A stretch of DNA of 7,816 bases from Acidobacteriota bacterium (GTDB taxonomy: Bacteria; Acidobacteriota; Vicinamibacteria; Vicinamibacterales; CAVVIG01): the NCBI GenBank assembly GCA_003222455.1, contig QHWF01000184.1, positions 1-7,816 of the forward strand. The letters run 5' to 3'. Position numbers and translations under genes: made by a program. Position 1 is the first letter of the stretch, and the number at the start of each line of letters is the position of its first letter. Positions 1 through 5,370 of this stretch are shown here, one piece after another. The notes below the pieces were generated by a model. The model had not been told where the DNA came from. It worked only from the letters and a program-made list of their open reading frames with translations, and made no database searches.

Positions 1-198
1 GAGCCGCTGACGCCCCGCGAAGTGCAGGTGCTGGAGTTGCTCGCCGAAGGCCTGCCGAACAAGACGATCGCGCAACGCCTTGGCATCAGCGATCAGACCG
101 TGAAGTTTCACGTGTCGGCCATTTCCGGCAAGCTTGGCGCGGCCAACCGGACCGATGCGGTCCGGCGCGCGGTCCGGCGAGGGTTGATCACGTTTTAA
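1..198 (+). CDS. LuxR/NarL-family transcriptional regulator, C-terminal HTH domain (5' partial)
   Basis: The frame is open from base 1 to a TAA at 196-198 and gives the last 65 residues of a protein that starts outside the window. It begins EPLTPREVQVLELLAEGLPN, followed by the recognition-helix region GISDQTVKFHVSAISGKLGA and ending RRGLITF. LTPRE, the NKTIA segment and TVKFHV are hallmarks of the GerE/LuxR four-helix DNA-binding domain, which normally sits at the C-terminus of NarL/FixJ response regulators and other LuxR-type activators. The family binds promoter DNA as a dimer. The missing N-terminal part would show whether this one is a two-component receiver protein or a ligand-binding regulator; the sequence here cannot decide. 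It converges on the HtrA-like gene with 79 bases between the stop codons, so it is not in the same operon as anything else in the window. Confidence 0.93.
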   Translation, partial: EPLTPREVQVLELLAEGLPNKTIAQRLGISDQTVKFHVSAISGKLGAANRTDAVRRAVRRGLITF

Positions 199-214
199 GC
201 GTCGATTGCCCATC

Positions 215-259
215 GCAGATTCGATGCCCAGATTGCTGCCAAAGCAATCTGAAATCTGC
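215..259. other. Two-step inverted repeat between convergent genes
   Basis: CAGATTGCT (229-237) and AGCAATCTG (243-251) form a perfect 9-bp stem with a 5-base loop. An outer pair, GCAGATT (215-221) with AATCTGC (253-259), can extend it across an internal loop. It sits in the 79-bp gap between the + strand regulator and the - strand protease. It could help end transcription from either side, but there is no T-run on either strand, so an intrinsic terminator is only a guess. The right half is shared with the heptamer repeat. Confidence 0.55.
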
Positions 260-273
260 AATCTGAAATCTGC
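246..273. repeat. Four heptamer units, aatctga/aatctgc alternating
   Basis: Four 7-bp units run in the order aatctga, aatctgc, aatctga, aatctgc, which can also be read as a 14-bp tandem (245-258 and 259-272). The array ends four bases before the stop codon of the protease gene (278-280, - strand). It is probably one of the short intergenic repeat families of this genome. Confidence 0.8.
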
Positions 274-277
274 ACTC

Positions 278-1228
278 TCATTGTCGCCCCGGCGCCTCAG
301 CCGGCACGACGGTGATCTGCTGCCGTTCGCCGTGCCGCAGGATCGTCACGGCTGATGCGACGCCAATCCGATCGTCCGTGAGTTGACGATGCAGATGATC
401 GACGCCGCTGATTGGCTCTCCGGCAAACGCGAGAATGACGTCGCCGTCGCGCACGCCTGCGGCCGCGGCGGGGCTCTGCGGCTCGACCGAGGCCACGAAC
501 ACGCCGGCCGAAACGGCCAGCTGGTTCGCGCGCGCGAGCGCACGCGGAATCGGGACGGTCTGGCCGGCGACGCCGATGTAGCTGCGCCGGATGCGACCGT
601 CGCGAATCAATCGCGCGGCGACGAACTTGGCCGTGTTGCTGGCGATGGCGAGACACAGGCCCTGCGCCGGCTGAATCATCGCGGTATTGACGCCGATGAC
701 CTCGCCGCGCGTGGTCACCAGCGGTCCGCCCGAATTACCGGGGTTCAACGCCGCGTCGGTCTGAATGACGTCGTCCACCAGCCGGCCCGAGCGCGAACGG
801 AGCGACCGTCCAAGCGCACTGACGACGCCGGCTGTCACGGAATGATGGAAGCCGTAGGGGTTGCCGATCGCAATCGCGATCTGGCCCACGCGCACGGCGC
901 GCGAATCGCCCAGGCTCGCCCACGGCAGCGCCACACCCGCGGCCACCTCAGCGCGGATCACGGCGAGGTCGGTTTCGGGATCGTCGCCGACGATATCGGC
1001 GCGAAATCTCCGGCCGTCGGGCAGCGTCACCGCCATGCGCGGCGCGCGATGCACGACGTGGCTGTTCGTGAGAACGAGGCCGTCCGGCGTGAACACGACG
1101 CCCGAACCTCCGCCGCGTTCGACGTCGATCTTCACGACGGCAGGGCCGACCACCTCGACCGCGTGAATGACCGCCCGCGAGTACGAGTCGAGCAGGTCGG
1201 CGTCATCGGGAAGCTGCTCCTGGATCAT
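278..1228 (-). CDS. HtrA/DegP-like trypsin-type serine protease with one PDZ domain
   Basis: This 316-residue protein has the complete S1C catalytic triad. His57 is in TNSHVV, Asp87 is in ETDLAV and Ser166 is in NPGNSGGP. The chymotrypsin-like domain covers about residues 26-208, with the usual IGNPYGF and IQTDAALNPGNSGGP segments. A single PDZ domain follows at about 217-311 (YIGV, then SPAAAAGVRDGDVILA), which in this family binds C-terminal peptides and regulates the protease. Classical DegP/DegS proteins have a signal peptide or membrane anchor. Here the N-terminus (MIQEQLPDDADLLDSYSRAV) is acidic and has no hydrophobic stretch, so the protein looks cytoplasmic unless the true start lies upstream. 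No strong ribosome binding site is seen before the ATG. The gene is downstream of the M16 cluster on the same strand but 340 bp away, so co-transcription is uncertain. The family assignment is firm; the substrate is unknown. Confidence 0.93.
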   Translation of the reverse strand: MIQEQLPDDADLLDSYSRAVIHAVEVVGPAVVKIDVERGGGSGVVFTPDGLVLTNSHVVHRAPRMAVTLPDGRRFRADIVGDDPETDLAVIRAEVAAGVALPWASLGDSRAVRVGQIAIAIGNPYGFHHSVTAGVVSALGRSLRSRSGRLVDDVIQTDAALNPGNSGGPLVTTRGEVIGVNTAMIQPAQGLCLAIASNTAKFVAARLIRDGRIRRSYIGVAGQTVPIPRALARANQLAVSAGVFVASVEPQSPAAAAGVRDGDVILAFAGEPISGVDHLHRQLTDDRIGVASAVTILRHGERQQITVVPAEAPGRQ

Positions 1229-1280
1229 GAGCTAATGGTACGGCCGCCGCGAAATGGACGCACCACCCGTTTTGGTAGTA

Positions 1281-1346
1281 CGAGATGGCGGCAACGGAGA
1301 GGACGGAGACATCGCGAGATGGCGGCAACGGAGAGAACGGAGACAA
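1281..1346. repeat. 34-bp direct tandem duplication upstream of the HtrA-like gene
   Basis: A unit beginning cgagatggcggcaacggaga occupies 1281-1314 and recurs at 1315-1346 with very few differences. Each unit itself contains a degenerate acggaga periodicity. It lies 52 bases upstream of the protease ATG (- strand), where promoter or leader sequence would be expected. No recognised operator is visible. Confidence 0.8.
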
Positions 1347-1365
1347 CGGTAATCACCAGAACATC

Positions 1366-1421
1366 TTCTTCGTGCGTTCTTCGTGTCTTCGTGACTTCGT
1401 TGTTGCATTTCGTGGGCTAGT
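1366..1421. repeat. ttcgtg-type intergenic repeat, copy A
   Basis: Bases 1366-1391 are identical over 26 bases to 6558-6583 (starting ttcttcgtgcgttcttcgtg). Bases 1404-1421 (tgcatttcgtgggctagt) are identical to 6611-6628. The two blocks occur in the same order and orientation in both places, so this is a dispersed repeat and not chance similarity. Unlike copy B, this copy lacks the complementary left arm that would make a hairpin. Confidence 0.85.
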
Positions 1422-1521
1422 CGCCTCCCAGGTCACGAAGCTCAGCATCCTTGGGCGGCATTCGGGCATCGTGGCTAGCGTCACTGCCATCATGTTGATC
1501 TTCGATCCTCATCTTTTTGCC

Positions 1522-1570
1522 CATTCTGCCTATCCTGCCCATCCTGCCTATCCTGCCCATCCTGCCCATC
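1522..1570. repeat. 9-bp minisatellite, about 5.4 units
   Basis: Units of the form (c/t)atcctgcc repeat from 1522: cattctgcc, tatcctgcc, catcctgcc, tatcctgcc, catcctgcc, then a partial unit. It adjoins the stop codon of the M16 gene (1569-1571, - strand) and the GC-rich hairpin block at 1578. A second 9-bp array with a different unit holds the same relative position at 7441-7494. Confidence 0.9.
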
Positions 1571-3203
1571 ATTTTTGCACTGGCGCTGGGGCCCCACCCC
1601 CAGCGCGAACTGACGCTGACGCTTCGCCGCGGCGTTGCTTGGCCGCGGCGAAGCGTGGCCGCAGGCGCTCCCGTCTTGCCGCGTGCCCGGCGCGCGTTCC
1701 AGTGCGTTTGAAGGTGGCGGTCGTCAGATCGAGATCCGCAAGCTCCACGGTCTCGAACTGCCCGAAGCCGACGCCGCCGAGCTGCGACGCAAACGCTTTC
1801 GCGTTGCCGACCAGCACCACCGACAATCGGTCCGGGCGCAGGAACTCGCGTGCGACGCGCTGGATGTCGTCGACGGTGACGGCGTTCACGCGTTCGCGGA
1901 AACTCTGCAGCTGGTCGAGCGGCAACCCGTAGAAGAGCACATTGACGACCTGCATGGCGATGGATTCGGGCGTTTCAATCGTGAGCGGAAAGCTCCCGGT
2001 CAGGTACGCCTTCGCGTCCGCCAGCTCCACTTCGTGCACGCGCTCACGCTGCAGCCGCCAGAACTCGTCGACGATCAGCCGCAGCACTTCACCGGTGGCC
2101 TCGGAACGCGTGTTCGTTTCGGCTTCGAAATCCCCGGTGTCCTTCAACGTGTCCATGTTTGCCTGGGCCCCGTAGGTCAGCCCCCGCTGTGTCCGCAGGA
2201 CCTGATGCAGGCGGTTGCTGCCCTCGCCGCCCAGGATGCGGATGGCCAGGTTCACGGCCATGTAATCCGGATGTTTCCGCGGAATCCCGATGTGACCGAC
2301 CCGTACTTCGGTCTGCACGGCATCGGGCTTGTTGACGACGACGACCCGCCGCGTCGGATCGGGCGGCGCGATGAACAGCTGCGTCGGCAGATCCCGTGTT
2401 TCCCAGTCACCAAAAACCTTCTTCGCCATATCGAAGGCTTCGTCGGCGGTGACGTCGCCAACGATAGCCAGAATCGCGCCGTTGGGGACGAAATGACGGT
2501 CGTGAAACGCGACGAGATCGTCGCGGGTGATGCTGGCGATGGTCTCCGGCGTGCCGGTCTCGGGCAAGCCGTAAGGATGAAAGCCATACACGAGCCGATC
2601 GAACACCGAATTGGCGACGTACTCCGGGTCATCAAGACTCACACGCAAGCCCGACAGCATCTGCTGGCGCTGGCGATCGATCTCCGCCTGCGCGAACCCG
2701 GGATGTCGCGCCACGTCCGACAGCATCCGCATGCCGGTTTCGAAGCTGTCCTTCATGACGACCACGTGCAGGAACGTCAAATCGGTGCCGGCGCCGGCGC
2801 TCATGGCGCCGCCGATGAAGTCGATCGCGTCCGCCAGTTCCTGCGCCGACCTGGTCGTCGTCCCCTGATCGAGCAGCGCGGCTTCGAGGTGCGCCAGACC
2901 GAGCTTGTCTTTTGGATCGGCGGCCGCGCCGGCGCCGACGAGCAGCCGGAAATCGACGAGCGGTTGTTCGTGGTGCAGCACCGCGACGACCTGCAACCCG
3001 TTCGGAAGCGTCCGTATTTCGTACGGCGGAAACTTGATATCGCGCGCCGGCAGCGGACGCGGCGGGCTCTGGGTCGGCCAGTCGCGAGGCTGTGCATACC
3101 CCTCGACACAGAGACAGAGCGAGAACACGGAGATGCACAAGCCACGGTGGCTGTTCCCTCTCAGTGTGCTCAGAAACCTCGGTGTGCTCGGAAACGGCTT
3201 CAT
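1569..3203 (-). CDS. M16-family peptidase homologue without the zinc site (probable inactive partner subunit)
   Basis: This 544-residue secreted M16B-type protein has two M16 domains, at about residues 58-215 and 225-465. Where active members carry HxxEH, it has HLEAA (residues 105-109), and the usual distal glutamate region reads EIDRQRQQM, so zinc binding should be lost. It keeps the R...Y pair of the C-terminal domain (R340 and Y344 in QRGLTYG). In characterised heterodimeric M16B enzymes the inactive subunit carries this R/Y pair and helps bind substrate. The start ATG overlaps the stop of the upstream active M16 gene as ATGA, which supports both the start choice and translational coupling. 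The leader (about residues 1-38, cleavage likely after GYA) is odd because its DNA looks like an intergenic repeat. Residues from about 512 to the end are encoded by a GC-rich repeat element, making a basic, low-complexity tail that is not part of the M16 fold. Confidence 0.92.
   Translation of the reverse strand: MKPFPSTPRFLSTLRGNSHRGLCISVFSLCLCVEGYAQPRDWPTQSPPRPLPARDIKFPPYEIRTLPNGLQVVAVLHHEQPLVDFRLLVGAGAAADPKDKLGLAHLEAALLDQGTTTRSAQELADAIDFIGGAMSAGAGTDLTFLHVVVMKDSFETGMRMLSDVARHPGFAQAEIDRQRQQMLSGLRVSLDDPEYVANSVFDRLVYGFHPYGLPETGTPETIASITRDDLVAFHDRHFVPNGAILAIVGDVTADEAFDMAKKVFGDWETRDLPTQLFIAPPDPTRRVVVVNKPDAVQTEVRVGHIGIPRKHPDYMAVNLAIRILGGEGSNRLHQVLRTQRGLTYGAQANMDTLKDTGDFEAETNTRSEATGEVLRLIVDEFWRLQRERVHEVELADAKAYLTGSFPLTIETPESIAMQVVNVLFYGLPLDQLQSFRERVNAVTVDDIQRVAREFLRPDRLSVVLVGNAKAFASQLGGVGFGQFETVELADLDLTTATFKRTGTRAGHAARRERLRPRFAAAKQRRGEASASVRAGGGAPAPVQK
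1578..1668. repeat. GC-rich double-hairpin element, copy A
   Basis: The block starts with CACTGGCGC (1578-1586) and ends with TGGCCGCAGGCGC (1656-1668); both motifs recur in the same order at 7501 and 7570. Between them are two strong stem-loops. One is GCGCTGGGG (1583-1591) with CCCCAGCGC (1598-1606), loop of 6. The other is a perfect 14-bp stem, CGCTTCGCCGCGGC (1620-1633) with 1642-1655, loop of 8. The block overlaps the 3' end of the inactive M16 gene and encodes about its last 33 residues. It may act as a transcript-stabilising or terminating structure, but that is inference. Confidence 0.8.
3101..3195. repeat. cacagagacac-type repeat inside the leader of the inactive M16 gene
   Basis: The + strand reads gacacagagacagagcgaga, then aacacggagatgcacaagcc, then an odd-centred palindrome AGCCACGGTGGCT (3140-3152), then gtgtgctcag-type sequence in the opposite sense. 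This arm-centre-arm build and vocabulary match the cacagagacac/gtgtctctgtg intergenic repeats I associate with acidobacterial genomes. Here it lies wholly inside coding sequence and encodes about residues 4-35, including the hydrophobic core of the signal peptide. Confidence 0.6.
3160..3195. repeat. 18-bp tandem repeat in the coding leader
   Basis: ctcagtgtgctcagaaac (3160-3177) is followed directly by ctcggtgtgctcggaaac (3178-3195), 16 of 18 bases identical. Because 18 is a multiple of three, it encodes paired hexapeptides FPSTPR and FLSTLR at the N-terminus of the M16 homologue. It is part of the larger repeat in this leader. Confidence 0.85.
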
Positions 3204-4564
3204 CGCGCACCTGCCTTGCCCGACGACGGCATGATCGTCAGCACCAGGCGATTCTCCGACCTGAAGTACGTCCGCGCCACACGCTGGACGTCCGCGGTCG
3301 TGATGCCCTGAAAGATGTCGAATTCGCCGTCCGCCGTCCTGACATCGCGGTGAATGACGATGGCGTGCGCGAGCATCAACGCCTTGCTCTGGTTCGATTC
3401 CCGCTGGAGAATGTAATCCCTCGCGAACTGGTTCTTCGTCCGCTGCAGCTCGCGTTCGGTGATTGGCTCGGTCTTCAGCCGCTCGATTTCGGCGATGAGC
3501 GCGTCCGCGGCCTCAGCAGTCGCGTGTCCCGGCTGGACGATCGCGACGGCATAAAACAGGTTCGGGTCCTCGATCAGATTCGCATTGCCGAAGGCGGCCA
3601 CGGCCATCTGGGTGTCGTACACCAGTTTCTTGTAAATCCGCGAGCTCTGGCCGTCGGAGAGCACCTTCGCCGCAATGTGCAGCGGATACGAATCGGGGTT
3701 GCCGTCGAACGTCACGTGGTACGCGACCACGACAGCCGGCAGCGGCCACGGCTGCTCGAGGCTGACGCGCTTCTCCTTCGTCTGCGCCGGCTCCTGGGGA
3801 ATGTCGCGCGGCACCTCGTGATCCGCTTTCGGCACGCGGCCGAGATACTGGTTCACGAGCTGAATCGCCTGCGTCGAATCGAAGTCGCCGACGAGCGTCA
3901 GGGTGGCATTCCCGGGCACGTAGTACGTGCGATAGAAGTCGCGCACGTCGTCGACCGATGCGGCCTCGAGATCCTGCATGCTGCCGATCGTCGGATGTTT
4001 GTAGGGGTGCACCGTGAACGCCTGGTCGTAAATGATCTCGTTCAACCGGCCGAACGGCTGATTGTCCACCCGCATCCGCCGTTCCTCCTTCACGACCTCA
4101 CGCTCGTTGGTGAACGTGTCCTTGTCGATGCGGAGCGTCGCCATCCGGTCGGCTTCCAGCCACAGCACCATCGGCAGATATTGCGCGGGGAACGTCTCCC
4201 AGAACACCGTCTCGTCATCGGTTGTGTAGGCATTGCTCTGGCCGCCGACCGATGAAATCATCGACGTGTGGGCCTCCGGCTGCACGTTCTTCGAGCCTTT
4301 GAACATCAGGTGCTCGAACAGATGGGCGAATCCGGTCCGCCCCGGTTTCTCGTTCTTCGAGCCGACGTGATAGGTGAGATTCACATGCACGATTGGCGTC
4401 GAGTGATCCTCGGACAGTGCCAGCGTCAGGCCGTTGGGCAGCGCCGTCAGCTCGTACTGCAGCTTCGGAGGGCGAACCGCAGCGGAGGGCACACTCGGTG
4501 CGCCCAGGAGCATGACGCCGCAGACACACGTGGCGATCAGGCGGCGGAGCAGCCAAACCTTCAT
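3200..4564 (-). CDS. M16-family zinc metallopeptidase (active subunit), secreted
   Basis: This 454-residue insulinase-type peptidase has the inverted zinc motif HLFEH (His81, Glu84, His85) within GFAHLFEHLMFKGS. The distal glutamate is in NEREVVKEE (Glu160 is the likely third ligand, 75 residues after His85, as the family expects). A signal peptide is clear: MKVWLLRR, a hydrophobic core to about residue 21, and probable cleavage after PSAA near residue 29, so it acts in the periplasm or outside. The second M16 domain (about 220-445) lacks the R/Y pair at the expected place (IYKKLVYDTQM). This is what one expects of the catalytic half of a heterodimeric M16B enzyme whose partner supplies R/Y, and that partner follows directly with an ATGA overlap. 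The gene begins 8 bases after the stop of the barrel-like gene. Peptide substrate is unknown. Confidence 0.94.
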   Translation of the reverse strand: MKVWLLRRLIATCVCGVMLLGAPSVPSAAVRPPKLQYELTALPNGLTLALSEDHSTPIVHVNLTYHVGSKNEKPGRTGFAHLFEHLMFKGSKNVQPEAHTSMISSVGGQSNAYTTDDETVFWETFPAQYLPMVLWLEADRMATLRIDKDTFTNEREVVKEERRMRVDNQPFGRLNEIIYDQAFTVHPYKHPTIGSMQDLEAASVDDVRDFYRTYYVPGNATLTLVGDFDSTQAIQLVNQYLGRVPKADHEVPRDIPQEPAQTKEKRVSLEQPWPLPAVVVAYHVTFDGNPDSYPLHIAAKVLSDGQSSRIYKKLVYDTQMAVAAFGNANLIEDPNLFYAVAIVQPGHATAEAADALIAEIERLKTEPITERELQRTKNQFARDYILQRESNQSKALMLAHAIVIHRDVRTADGEFDIFQGITTADVQRVARTYFRSENRLVLTIMPSSGKAGAR

Positions 4565-4572
4565 GGACCCGA

Positions 4573-5370
4573 TTATCTACTGAGTAGGCGAAAACCGGCG
4601 AGTCCCCATCGTTTCGGTATCCTTTCCAGCGGATACGCGTCGACACGACGTTCAACGCCGGCAAACAGCTCGAGCGCACCTGCGCCACCGGTCAACCGGA
4701 TACCTGCCTCGGCCATGCCGCCTCGCTGCCGGCTTCGACCTGCTTCCAGCCCGTCGACCCCGTACAACTGTCCGGTCGCGTGCGCGAAGACGCCGACTCG
4801 CGGCGTCGCTTCGTGCCGCACCTGCAGCCCGAGACTGCCGATCCACGTATAGTCGACGAACGAGTGCTGCACCACGCGGCCGACATCAAGATCGGCATCG
4901 ATGGTGGTGCCGCTGACGCTCAGCCGGTGCAGCACGCGGCCGCCGATCGTGTTCCACGCGACCGCTGGACGCTTCGGCCGATCGCTGAGATGACGCGACA
5001 CGTGGTGGAACACGCCGACGAACTCCGTATTGCGCGCGCGGCCCGACGCCGACGCCTCGAGAATGTAGTTGCCCTGATTCGGATCGAACGCCCGGAACTC
5101 GCTGCCCAGAACCGCCTGGTAGTCGATGAGCAGCGACGCGCGGCCGCTGACGTAGTCCGCCAGGTCGAGGGAGCCGCCGAAGTGTGTGTCCCACGAGAAC
5201 CGCTGAGCGGCATCGTCCTCGTGAAGGAGCTCGGACGCCGTCAAATGAAAGTCGTATCGCGACAGGAACTCTGGTCCGGGCGGCGCGGGCACCACGACGG
5301 GCTGCGGGACCTGAGCACTGGCACGAGCGGCAAGGACGATGAGAACGAAAGCAAGCGCGCTGCGGCGCAT
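4573..5370 (-). CDS. Hypothetical exported protein, possible outer-membrane beta-barrel
   Basis: I do not recognise the family. The ATG at 5370 is preferred because it overlaps the lpxD stop as TGATG and puts a typical signal peptide at the very N-terminus: MRRSALAFVLIVLAARASAQ, cleavage likely after Ala19. An ATG 27 bases upstream would add nine residues inside lpxD. The mature 246-residue protein has no transmembrane helix. It shows many amphipathic, alternating strands with aromatic residues and turns, for example the ASLLIDYQAVLG, NYILEASASG and WIGSLGLQVRHE segments. That is the look of a small outer-membrane barrel. A His-rich segment, HHVSRHLSDR (about 122-131), stands out and could be functional. 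It lies between lpxD and the M16 pair in one tight gene string, which fits an outer-membrane role. Existence as a gene is secure; the barrel call is inference from the translation. Confidence 0.8.
   Translation of the reverse strand: MRRSALAFVLIVLAARASAQVPQPVVVPAPPGPEFLSRYDFHLTASELLHEDDAAQRFSWDTHFGGSLDLADYVSGRASLLIDYQAVLGSEFRAFDPNQGNYILEASASGRARNTEFVGVFHHVSRHLSDRPKRPAVAWNTIGGRVLHRLSVSGTTIDADLDVGRVVQHSFVDYTWIGSLGLQVRHEATPRVGVFAHATGQLYGVDGLEAGRSRQRGGMAEAGIRLTGGAGALELFAGVERRVDAYPLERIPKRWGLAGFRLLSR

Noticed and set aside
383..1420. Long + strand open frame antisense to the HtrA-like gene
   Set aside because: The opposite strand encodes an intact protease with catalytic triad; the + frame is low-complexity and runs into repeats.
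1522..1570. CRISPR-like array
   Set aside because: Units are 9 bp with no spacers and no cas genes nearby; this is a minisatellite.
1517..1711. Small + strand frame encoding a repeated PIL peptide
   Set aside because: It is only the translation of the 9-bp minisatellite and hairpin element; no start signal or conserved content is seen.
1635..3311. Long + strand open frame antisense to the inactive M16 gene
   Set aside because: It is the GC-rich mirror of a clear M16 coding sequence; its translation has no recognisable domain and starts inside the repeat element.
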